NCBI GenBank assembly: GCA_036852015.1
Contig: JAANDG010000399.1
Span: 62,001-126,000 of the forward strand
Reading direction: 5' to 3'
Length of the DNA: 64,000 bases
Source of the DNA: Pelodera strongyloides
Taxonomy: Eukaryota; Nematoda; Chromadorea; Rhabditida; Rhabditidae
Shown: positions 12,801 through 24,704 of the stretch, one piece after another
Layout of the letters: every line of letters begins with the position of its first letter
How positions within the stretch are numbered: the first letter of the stretch is position 1
Program-made: the position numbers and the translations under genes
Notes under the pieces: generated by a model
What the model was told of the DNA's origin: nothing
Database searches by the model: none
Seen by the model: the letters and a program-made list of their open reading frames with translations, nothing else

Positions 12801-13483
12801 CATCTACAAGTGAAATTCCAAGTTCCGGATCCGGATACATAGATCATGTAGGCTAGGTACCAAGGTACCATGCGCCGTAGTAAGTGGGTTTAACGCGTAC
12901 GACGGCGCATTGTTCATCTATATGTCAACTTTTTGATAGTGGGGCACTTTTCAATCAAGCAATAAACAATATTGGTTTCTTTCTTTGTTCAGATGCAACC
13001 TAGTCGAATACATTTCGGTAACAATTTCGGTTGGGGAGGAGAAATGTGTCCAATCGCTATCGCTATGGCTGAAACCAAAACCCTAGAGCTAAGAGGAGGC
13101 CGCACGGTGAACTTCAGGCACGAGACGGGCGTAGAATGAAACTCCCTTGGAATACGGATCTAACCTTACTTTCTTTCAGACGCAACCTGGCTCGCGTCGT
13201 GCTGTTGTCGGTGATCGACGAGTTGCTGAACATCAAGTCGTGTGACGATCTGCCTTCATGGGACTCGGTCATTAACCGGATGCAGGAGATGCTCAGGTGG
13301 GTCATCTGATAACGACAACTAGTAACGTCTGATCCAGTAACTGCCCTAATAGTAGTGGTTTTTGTGGTTTTCATGCTGATCTTCTCTCTGACATTGTTAA
13401 GTTGCAGGTCGAACTTTGACGTGCACTCGTGGAGGGAGGCGGTCCGCGTGTTCAATACAAAGATTGTGGAAAATCAAGCCTGA
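537..13483 (+). CDS. bub1: BUB1-type mitotic checkpoint serine/threonine kinase, 32 exons
   Basis: BUB1 acts at kinetochores in the spindle checkpoint, binds BUB3 and phosphorylates histone H2A. Exons: 537-577, 681-737, 1012-1147, 1474-1587, 1749-1831, 2770-2813, 3117-3204, 3488-3557, 4152-4274, 4683-4883, 5172-5237, 5846-5912, 6251-6355, 6591-6661, 6964-7167, 7327-7384, 7508-7612, 7881-8005, 8263-8328, 8778-8909, 9247-9392, 9572-9668, 10087-10146, 10358-10438, 10779-10871, 11120-11191, 11431-11490, 11679-11761, 12038-12191, 12529-12662, 13180-13296, 13408-13483. They sum to 3129 nt, one open frame of 1042 aa, close to the family length. The N-terminus (about 1-155) resembles the BUB1/Mad3 TPR region. 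Residues about 177-195 (TSLEEYRAAKY) match the BUB3-binding GLEBS motif. The middle is acidic and low-complexity. NPWSPELRERI precedes the kinase domain, which shows GQGGFAKVF, HADVKPDN (about 870-877) and DWGRAIDM (about 903-910). The exon 6 acceptor (2769) was chosen by phase, and exon 26 lacks an AG acceptor. The kinase identity is firm; exon 6 is the least certain. Confidence 0.93.
1231..1400. repeat. Foldback family C copy 1 (ends TGCGTAAA / CATACCCTG)
   Basis: This lies in BUB1 intron 3 and carries the family hallmarks GCCACCTCC, GATTGGCTTTGACCA and ACGCACGAAAATCATACCCTG spread through it. It is related to the copies at 2151-2311 and 54567-54762 and has diverged from both. No ORF is present. 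Confidence 0.7.
2074..2381. repeat. Foldback family A copy 1, interrupted by a family C element
   Basis: The left end TTAAAGCGAAATATCGGCCG and the right end CCGGCCGGTATTTCGCTGTAA are inverted relatives of each other. The normal centre of the family is replaced by a family C element at 2151-2311. It lies in BUB1 intron 5. Confidence 0.8.
2151..2311. repeat. Foldback family C copy 2, nested inside family A
   Basis: This copy has paired ACCACCTCC blocks, GATTGG-TTTGACCACCTCC and the terminal TTTATACCCTG. The left terminus is truncated relative to the copy at 54567. It lies inside a family A element, so it is the later insertion. Confidence 0.7.
2993..3053. repeat. Short foldback in BUB1 intron 6
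   Basis: AATCAGTGCGTAAAAGTACGC on the left pairs with GCGTAC and TTTTACGCACTGATT on the right, leaving a loop of about 14 bases. The outer TCAGTGCGTAAA matches the left end of family C, so this is probably a deleted derivative of it. Confidence 0.7.
3781..3836. repeat. (TA)n microsatellite
   Basis: TA dinucleotide tract interrupted once by AAT, in BUB1 intron 8. Confidence 0.95.
5265..5480. repeat. Non-autonomous terminal-inverted-repeat element, 216 bp
   Basis: The left arm starts GGGCGCATTCGAGTTGGGCA and runs through AATAATCAGTTCGAGTT; the right arm is its inverse and ends CTCGAATGCGCCC. Arms are about 45 bp. TTT flanks both ends, which might be a 3-bp target duplication but is too short to be secure. 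No transposase ORF. It lies in BUB1 intron 11. Confidence 0.8.
5544..5706. repeat. Foldback family A copy 2
   Basis: Starts TTAAAGCGAAATACCGGCCG and ends TTTCGCTTTAA, with the shared interior of the family (TTACGTATTTATGCTAATTTG and a TTTGCATA..GCTGCATAAGAATGCTGG block). It is bounded by TTAA at both sides and lies in BUB1 intron 11, close to the previous element. Confidence 0.85.
9072..9212. repeat. Foldback family D copy 1
   Basis: Arms of about 40 bp: the left contains CTACTTTGGGAAATTTGCAT and the right contains ATGCAAATCTCCCAAAGTAG. The ends carry TTTAAAGC / GGCTTTAA, related to the termini of families A and B. It lies in BUB1 intron 20. Confidence 0.75.
9500..9556. repeat. Foldback family A, right-end fragment
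   Basis: Only the right terminus (CCGGCCGGTATTTCGCTTTAA) with a little interior remains. It ends 16 bp before the start of BUB1 exon 22. Confidence 0.7.
10578..10755. repeat. Foldback family B copy (ends TAGAGC..GTATAA)
   Basis: The left end TAGAGCCGTATAATATAGCCG and the right end CCGGATGTTATACCGCTCTA are inverted relatives. The interior shares TATAATTAGAAT and AAAATCGCGCAGTCAT with the copies near 13769 and 41750. It lies in BUB1 intron 24. Confidence 0.75.
10908..11092. repeat. Foldback family F copy
   Basis: The left end TTAAAGTGGTATTACACGTG and the right end CACATGTCATGTCGCTTTAA are inverted relatives, and GGTTTGCGAAAC follows the left end. Solo-looking relatives of the left end occur near 9775, 44694 and 62207. 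Its right end lies 27 bp before BUB1 exon 26, the exon without an AG acceptor. Confidence 0.7.
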
Positions 13484-15408
13484 AATCAGTGATTACTGTA
13501 GTTTTACTTACTACCTGTAATCAGATGTTTCAGTATGATTATCGTTATTCTCGTTTTTTGAACATATCTGCTCACAATATGTGTATAGGGGCACGGCACT
13601 CTGACAAAAATATCTACTTGTATACTGTATTGCATTTTATTCATATTCACTCATTGACTGCTTCGTATGAATGTACCTGTAGAGATATTTTGGAAGTTTT
13701 TTTTTACCTTTTTGGAATTATAAACTTAACGGTCCCTACAGCGTGCTCGAGTTAACTTATTATATGTCCTTGAAGCGACATGACGGTCGGGTTTCTAAAC
13801 GTGTGTTGGACAACTGCATTCACATATATTGTATGCAAATGAAAATAATTAGAATAAAAATCGCGCAGGTATCTCCATTTTCATACACTGTGTCGGAATT
13901 CAGCGTCCAACATACGTTTCAAAACCTGGATTTTAACTGGAATGTTTTTGGACTTGTCTTTACGATATTTAGTGTGATCGATCTTACGCTGTATTCGCTC
14001 ATTTACTCGTTTGTTTTGTTTATTCTCGGGTGTTAGGCCCCCATGGATTGAACGGGGTGAATCTTTCTGAGCAATTTTATTCGTTTATCTGTAATTTTCG
14101 CGTGTGAATTTTGCTTGGACGATCTGTGTATCAGAATCTGCCGTGCCAGGTCGCTTAATTCTCGCTTATCGGTTTTCCTTTATTGATCTTCTTGCGTTCG
14201 AGTATGTTTAGATCTCAATAGTGTTTAAGTGGTCCCGCATGTTTTAACTTACTTAACTAGTATGCGCATTTGGCAAAGGACGGGAGAGGAGTTTGTGGTC
14301 TGTGCTCTACACAGGAGTAACTAATTGCCCAGACCACAGAACCCGTCACCAAATGGTTTTCACCAAAAACGTTGTGGCCGGTCACTGACCATTTGGTGAC
14401 CAGTTGACGAAGATTTTGGAGAAAGCGCGAGAAGCTCGCCAAGTGGGTTGTTTGTCCTTGATTAGAGTTTCCTAATCATCGGCCCTTGTGTACAGTTTTG
14501 CTCCTCGTTTTTTTATGTATTATCTGAATAAAATTGCACGATTTATGTGTTTTTGCTTCAGTTGTTTTTCTTGAGCATTAGGGTATTTCACATGAAAACG
14601 AAATAATTGCCGAAACCACATAGAGACCGTCGGTGGCCCGTCGTCAAATGGTTTTTACCGAAAAAAAAACAATCTGGCGACCGGTTCGCGACTAGGTGGT
14701 GATGGTTTCGGTGAAACTTGGTCACGAAGAGGTCATCAAATGGGCGATTAGTTAATAGACAAAGTCAATGATCTAGTTAGCGTATGCGGGACCTTTTCAG
14801 AGAACCGTCCCCAACTTGTTCCTATGTAGTGCTATACGGTAGTTGAGAACGCGAGAAGAGCATCATTTATATCGCTTTAATCTCTAATCAAGATAGTCTA
14901 TAGAGTCTATAGTATCGTTCCTACAGATATCGCGTCCGAAGCTTAAGCTGTTGCCCCGGCGTAAGTCCGTCCCCGAGGTAACCCGTTCCTCTACTTTTCC
15001 ATCAAACTCAAACAAAGGGCGGGAGTAATCTCCCACGAAAGCAAACTTCTCACTTCCCGCGCGACACTCAAAAATCAACACATACACCACGTCGGGTGGG
15101 TATTTGTTACTGAAGTCATTGATACTGATTAAAAGTTATTGTGATTTTTTTCTAGCAATTTTTGTTTACTCTATGCATTTATTCTCGTTATTAGACATTA
15201 TTTAGTTTTGACTTTTGACAGAGGTCTTACGGTATTGCCGTTTTTGGTTAGGTCATCGTCGAGGATTCGCTGGTATTAGCATTTAGTTAAAGTTGAAGGT
15301 ATTGCTTTTCAGGGACCTTTTTTGTATTTTTCTCTGAAACTTTGCTTTGTCTAAGGTTACGGTAAAGCTTGAATATTAGCTGTGAACAAAGTTCGATGTA
15401 TTATAGAT
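13484..15408. other. Spacer between BUB1 and the candidate peptide gene
   Basis: It holds a family B foldback (about 13769-13937) and two diverged copies of another repeat (about 14265-14440 and 14580-14760) that share CAAATGGTTTTCACC-like cores. A 68-codon open stretch on the minus strand at 14884-15090 has no recognisable domain or neighbours that would support it. I see no RNA gene. Confidence 0.5.
13769..13937. repeat. Foldback family B copy
   Basis: Left GTTTCTAAACGTGTGTTGGAC and right GTCCAACATACGTTTCAAAAC-like arms are inverted. The interior has TATGCAAATGAAAATAATTAG and AAAAATCGCGCAG. It lies about 290 bp past the BUB1 stop. Confidence 0.65.
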
Positions 15409-17170
15409 ATGTCTTCGTGGACTTCTCTTCTTTTACTTTGTTTTTTCGTTCTTATGGTTGACTTCTGCTACTCGATGCCTAGAAGTGGTAAGTTTTTCTG
15501 GAACACAAATTTTATTTCTGTTGCTCAATACGTTAATACCCCTTGACGCAACTTTTGGAGTAGCAGGAGAACTTTTAATCAGTGCGCCACAAGTGCGCCT
15601 CGGGCGCGCCATCTGACGTTTGCGCACCTGTGGCGCGCACCCCAGCCTAGTGGAGTGTGCGGCGCAACTATACTATGGGGTGCTCCTATTTGTGCACGGA
15701 TGGTATGGTCACATATATGATGTGCTATTAATAGTAAAACGCCCATTTTCAGTAGCAGCTCCACACAGCCCCTACTCAATCATCAACGAGCTACCGTTCT
15801 TACCGCGGCCAGATCTGATGCCATCCAGTAAGTTTCTTCGTTTTAAATGTTTTCCGAGCCCGGTTGTAGAAGTTGTCACGGGCTCGACGAAACTCGATTG
15901 GTGCGCGGCAAAAAGGGGGTAAGCCGTTTCGCCGCGGACTTCGCTCAGGCTTCGCTGGACTCTCGCCAGTGGACTGATGACCCTTTCGCGAAAAAGCGAA
16001 GATTGGGCGAAAGCGCCGCGCACCCTTTTCATCTGGCTATGCATGGATCTTCACATTTTCACCCTGCCGGCGCCGCCCTTTCGCCGTGCGTACATGGCAA
16101 AAGTCTGGGCGAAGTGCGCGGCAAGACATAGGCTAACCCCCCCCCCCCTTTTTTTTTCGCCGCGCAACATCAAAGTTTCGCGTTGTGGTTGCTCAGATTT
16201 ACACAGGTAAAAAGGTTTTTGATATAATAACTGGGCAAACATAACACAATGAAATAAATACAATTAGCCGTTTACTACTGACCTACTGACGCACTTACCG
16301 GGGAATAAGTTGTATATAAGGTGCCGTCTATAACTCGCTGTTGTTGTTCTGCGGACCAGACTCTTTAAGCGTAATCACTTAATTAATTAATTAAACACGA
16401 ATAACTTAACATGAAAAGAGCCTTTTCAGAATTCGTCAAGAACTAACGGAGATGAACAAGTACCCTACGCTGCACTACTATGTACGTACAATGTACGTCG
16501 ACTCCCTCGAGTTGTAATAAAAAAAGTTCAAAAGCAGATCTTCAAATGTGGCAATATTCTTGTGACCTGTGCTTCTTATGTTAATACCATTTGTTTAATC
16601 TAAATATATGACTCTCAATATACATAACTCTCAATAATTTATCGATTGATGTATTCAAATAAATTATTGATTTATTGTTGCTTGATTTGCCTTGTATGAC
16701 TTTGTCTTATTACGGTAGGTCGCGAACGCGAACTATTCCGAGTTCTGTATGCGCATGCAGCTACGCATACATACTACATACAGACAGAAGGCGCTTGACG
16801 TGGGGTTGAACATAGGCTCGGCGTACTGTACTTGTGTGGGCATATACGGATACTGCACTCGTTGCTTATTTTTTTACCTACATGCTAATTTGTCTGTTTC
16901 ACCCCAAAGGGAATGGTACTGTAATTGTGTGCATTAGCTCAACATTTTGTTTAAAGGGAATAGTCTTCATACGTGAAAAATTTAAGGGACTTTTGGCCAC
17001 TGATGTCTTATCGAGCACCTAGTTGCAGTTTAGTTCAGATATTGTCATGAGCATAAATCCCCAAGTGAAATGTGCAATAATAATCAGGATTAGCATATTT
17101 CAGACGTCCGCTATGACGATTGCATCATTTCCTCCCGGCAAGTATGCTGGGAGGTTTACCCCGGGAACTC
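15409..17170 (+). CDS. Candidate small secreted peptide precursor (partial model)
   Basis: Exon 1 (15409-15487) opens with ATG and encodes a clear signal-peptide shape: MSSWTS, then a hydrophobic core LLLLCFFVLMV, then a small-residue exit near CYS. A good GTAAGT donor follows. Exon 2 (15753-15830) has a TTTTCAG acceptor and reads in frame as a proline-rich stretch including SIINELPFLPRPDL, again with a GTAAGT donor. A third exon from 17104 (after TTTCAG) continues in phase with VRYDDCIISSRQVCWEVYP, containing two cysteines seven residues apart; it could end at 17143 (GTATGC donor) or 17170. The 3' end is not resolved. This layout fits a neuropeptide or other secreted-peptide precursor, but I recognise no family and no dibasic processing sites are clear. 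Confidence 0.4.
15582..15640. repeat. GC-rich hairpin
   Basis: GTGCGCCACAAGTGCGC pairs with GCGCACCTGTGGCGCGCAC across a short loop. It lies in the first intron of the candidate peptide gene. A similar TTTGCGCACCTCTGGC stretch occurs near 42018. Confidence 0.6.
15901..16166. repeat. GC-rich imperfect foldback element
   Basis: The left end GTGCGCGGCAAAAAGGGGGT and the right end, poly-C/poly-T then TTTCGCCGCGCA, are inverted relatives; inside each, a GGCTTAC/GTAAGCC-like block and GCGGACTTCGC / GCGAAGTGCGC follow. The element is far richer in GC than its surroundings. Confidence 0.6.
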
Positions 17171-18488
17171 CTGGGCATTGGTAGTTTTGTCCACTCTCCC
17201 TCGCTCTCTGCTCTCCCTTCTCTCTCTCTTAATCTCTTTCTCTCTTTCTCTCTCTCTCTCTCTGTGTTCTCTCTCTCCCTCTCTATTTCACTCTCTCTCT
17301 CTCTCTCTCTCTTTCACTCGCTCTCTCTCTTGCTCATTTTTCATTTTCCCTTCATCTTCTTTTTTTTGTTTGGCGCTGCCCAATCGATCTCGGGCAGTCG
17401 GCTTTCCCTACACAAAATAACAACAAAAACTCTTGTCGATTTTCCTCGATGATTTTCTATTTCTTCGGCTCTTTGGCCAAGTTCAAGGTCGCTTTCGTTA
17501 ACAGTTACTTTTAAAAATTAAAACGTATGATGAAGCAGTGAAACCTCTTTTGCACCGCAGCTAAACTCCAAGATGTAACGAAGAGTTATGAATTTATGAA
17601 TTGAAAGTAAATTCTTACAATGGACGAAACAGACTGAGTCCTTATTCGGTATCAGAATGCCCATTGATAATTTGTTCAAGCACTAATTCGTCTTTGATCT
17701 GCAAACTATAAACTATGATGTGATGTGCAATTGGCCACAGTAAATGGCGGATAGCCTGGGGATCTTTCCATACTATTTAACACAGAACTTCTGGTGCCAG
17801 ACGTTTATTCCCAAGTTCTTACGTGCATATTTTTTCAGACTTTGCACGTAATTTTTCCACTTGTGCTATCGTTTGACTAGTTCCTAAAATGTACACAGTA
17901 TTCTCTAAAACCTGCCTAATGCTTATTAAATATTTTAATAACATTTTTTCTTTATGAACTCTCCTTATTATAGGCCTTGTTACGATCCAGTTCTTCTCAC
18001 GGCGCATACCGTACCGTCCGTATCATTGCGAGATATGATTACGGTGGTATGCTATTTTCAAGGACATACAGTATGCAAATTTCGCAAGCTCACATTGCCC
18101 CTAGATTTGTGAACTATTGCATCATTGGTGTTTGTGCGCTCTTTCAATCTTGTCCAGCCTTTTTTCTAGCTGTCTATTGGAACTTGTCACGTAGTAGACG
18201 AAAAGATTTCTCGTATATTCCCTCCTCGCCATCAGTCAGAAAAGTGAAACTTCCTGGTTGTGGCTCTCTCTCCCTTCTCTGTCTATTCTCTCTCTGTCTA
18301 TTCTCTCTCTCTCTCCTCTCTCTCTCTACAATCCTCCCCTTGAGTTCCAGCTTATTCTATCCTCGAACCTAATCGAATGTAAAAATGCGCCCCGCGTTTT
18401 TCAATCATAGATGTTCCTCTTCACTGACTAACTGTAGAGCCTGGAATTTTCTTCGCGGCTTTTGAAGTATAGTGGTTTCCATGTTTTA

Positions 18489-18600
18489 CACCGCGTGAGA
18501 AGCTGAGCCTCTTGAATGTGCTCAGTCTGTGTGTGTTTTCTCTCTTTTCATGTTAATTTACATTTGCTACCGCTTTTCGTTTTCTAAATAAAGAGTTTAA
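18489..18600. repeat. Dispersed repeat with a conserved hairpin, copy 1
   Basis: AGCTGAGCCTCTTGAATGTG, then CTCAG and a TGTGTG..TTTTCTCTCTTTTCAT tail, recurs at 31862-31965 with few changes. GCTGAGC and GCTCAG(C/T) can pair across an 11-base loop. No coding potential is seen. Confidence 0.7.
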
Positions 18601-19217
18601 TATATCTGTGGTAGCAACGCTGACGCTGCTTACTTTTTCATAACAAACACATAAACAATAATATTTAACTTTTTCTTTCGCCTCTATTCTCTGTCTGTAT
18701 CTCTACGTCTCGGCGCAATCTCTCTATGTCCGCAAAATCAATTTTTTCCCGTTGTTTTCATGTTGTTTATGGGCAGTTTTCAATTCTTCCTACTCTTGGG
18801 ACGGCTTATCGCCGCCGCCTAGAAATAAATAGCCGACTCCAGGCTCTCCCTCTCTATCGTATTCTCATATCATCTCTCTCTCTTTCTGTCGTTCTCTCTC
18901 GTCCCTCTCTCTTCTCCCTTCCTCTCCCTCCCTCCCTCCCTCTCTCCCTCTCTCTCTGCCCCTCTCCGTCATCTATTTTGTGAACACGTAAAATCTGCGG
19001 CGTTCTAGAATCGCACCACAACTTTTTTGTTTATTTGTTCGACTTTTTGCTTGCAGTCCCCGGAGAAAAATGAAAATAATTTCCCTGTGAATTGCCGTAT
19101 TCCAACAAAACATTTAGCTTTGTTTCATTTTGTATTGTGCATTTATGTGTGGTTGTACGGCTTGTGTACGATATTCTAATTGCCAATACAAATTTGCATA
19201 ATTGAGGTGACCCTTAG

Positions 19218-19388
19218 TTAAAGCGAAATGCTAGCCCCTTTGGAAAATTTGCATATGATAAGCAAATCCTATGTATCCTATGCTAATTTTGTACGATCGT
19301 CCACGGCAATCGTACAAAATTAGCATCGGATACATAGGATTTGCTTATCATATGCAAATTTTCCAAAGGGGCTAGCATTTCGCTTTAA
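19218..19388. repeat. Near-perfect palindrome, 80-bp arms (family D)
   Basis: The arms 19218-19297 and 19309-19388 are inverse copies with a single mismatch, around an 11-base loop. The ends are TTAAAGCGAAATGCTAGCC / GGCTAGCATTTCGCTTTAA, sharing the first 12 bases with family A. The inner TTTGGAAAATTTGCATATG resembles family D at 9072. Confidence 0.95.
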
Positions 19389-19685
19389 CATGCTAGAAAT
19401 CTAGAAACCTTTTATTGAATCACAGGACTACTTTGAAAGAATAATAATTTTTAAATTGATGGGCCTAAAATAGCTTTTGCAAAGCTTGTTGATGACCCGC
19501 AACGCATTTGAGACATAATGAACAGTTGTCAGGAACCGGGATAACTGCTTTAAAGTGAATGGTAAACAATTTTAGGTGCACAGAAGTATTTTCGGAAGTT
19601 CCTATTTTATATAATTGTATATTTTTAATAGATTAATGCGTTGTATTAGAATCTTGGATCTTGGGTGTGATATCTCTGTAATTCT

Positions 19686-19701
19686 CTGTCTCCTCTCTCT
19701 C

Positions 19702-19788
<87 letters not shown>
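19686..19788. repeat. (CT)n microsatellite
   Basis: Nearly pure CT tract about 100 bp long. Open frames across it on either strand are repeat artefacts. Confidence 0.97.
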
Positions 19789-19790
<2 letters not shown>

Positions 19791-20033
19791 CACCTGCCGG
19801 CCAAATCAGTGTATTATGGTTGTTGTCTCGATTATTGTACCCAAGGAGACAAATACAGCTAATCTCATTCTAATTTCATTTCACAAAATTACTTTCCTGA
19901 GAAATTTCTACCTAATCTCTGAAGCCTTACGTTTACACCACGTCATTTTTTTATTTACATTGTTTGTATGGCATAAATCATTTTCTTCATTTCTCTTTCC
20001 TACGGTATCAGATAACAGTAATGGATGCAAATC

Positions 20034-20124
20034 ACATGCTACAGTATCCCGAACCTAACTCTAATTTTATGCAAATTACATGCTACAGTATGCCTATATC
20101 CCGCTTCATGCAAATCATTACAGT

Positions 20125-20127
<3 letters not shown>
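20034..20127 (+). promoter_or_regulatory. Threefold repeat holding the enolase acceptor and ATG
   Basis: An ATGCAAAT-(C/T)A-CATGCTACAGTAT-like unit occurs about three times in a row. The last copy provides ATTACAG followed by T and the enolase ATG at 20125. The acceptor so close to the ATG fits either a 5' UTR intron or spliced-leader trans-splicing. The second copy also has CTACAG-T-ATGCC, so a decoy acceptor with an out-of-frame ATG lies about 35 bp upstream. Confidence 0.5.
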
Positions 20128-23909
<3,782 letters not shown>

Positions 23910-24021
23910 GTTACACCCAAGTTACCGTAGTTTAGAGCACTGTATTTAGTAAAAGAGGAAACAAATTGGGAAAATATAAGTGAATAAGTTCAACAAACTA
24001 ACATGAATATACCATATGTAA

Positions 24022-24097
24022 TACGGTAACCCCGTTTCGACCCTTCGCATACGAGGATTTTGCCACCGTTGGGTCTCATCAGTGCGATGACGGTAGG
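24022..24097 (-). ncRNA. Hammerhead-ribozyme-like motif, copy in the full unit
   Basis: On the minus strand CTGATGA is followed by GACCC, a loop of about 28 bases, GGGTC and GAAAC: the two conserved core boxes joined by a perfect 5-bp stem II. After GAAAC, ACGG and CCGT can form a short stem III, giving a GTA cleavage triplet. No convincing stem I is seen, so activity is unproved. It lies 3' of the reverse transcriptase on its coding strand. Confidence 0.6.
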
Positions 24098-24704
24098 CTT
24101 AGGCAGTGAGTGAAAGAAAGGTAAAGTAGATATTGAGAAAGGGATAGAGAGACAACGGTTATAGAGTATGTGAAGAAACATAAGGTTATAGAGTAAAAAA
24201 GGGTACAAAATTAATAGTAAAACCGAATAAGAAACTAACCTTGATACCGCGGGTGTAATAGTACCTGAATATCCTTACAAAAAGGGACAAGTAGAGAATT
24301 AATAAACAAAATGCAGAAGAAAGTATAAAACTAACCTTGGATATGTCCTCAAGCAAAATAACTAGGTAGGAATATATCAATAAGTAAGAAGTACTACGAA
24401 AGGGTATGGAGCAATGCAAGACGAGGACGAGAGCAATGGGAAAGGGATGTAGTGTGTAGTATTGATCGGGTAAGAGTGCATGACATAAACCTAGTGATAG
24501 AATATATAGGTAAAGTTTATGAACTATGTGGTCTGTTGAAAAGAATAAGTTATCCATAAATGAAAATAGAATGTCGTAGATTACGGTTACAAAGTTTTGC
24601 ATAATAGGGAAGAATCGACAGAAATGCAAAATTAAAGGTTGTCGACCCAACTGTTGAGACTTTTAGTAGAGGTATCGTATTTAAGACTAATAATAGGGTA
24701 CTTA

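Larger units (their letters stand above)
17171..20124. other. Spacer upstream of enolase
   Basis: Mostly low-complexity DNA: (CT)n tracts near 17217-17335, 18240-18335, 18839-18970 and 19686-19788, a 171-bp palindrome (19218-19388), a dispersed hairpin repeat (about 18489-18600) and a threefold repeat directly before the enolase start (20034-20127). An open stretch follows an acceptor-like TTATAG at 17972, but I could not join it to the peptide model with confidence. Confidence 0.5.

Noticed and set aside
14884..15090. Single-exon gene on the minus strand (68 codons)
   Set aside because: No domain, no splice partners and no conserved context; composition is not clearly coding.
19602..20058. 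Long serine/leucine and arginine/glutamate open frames
   Set aside because: They are translations of the (CT)n/(GA)n tract and have no other support. The same holds at 17120-17452, 18726-18983, 23685-23903, 33147-33350, 37649-37943, 38498-38872 and 41331-41817.
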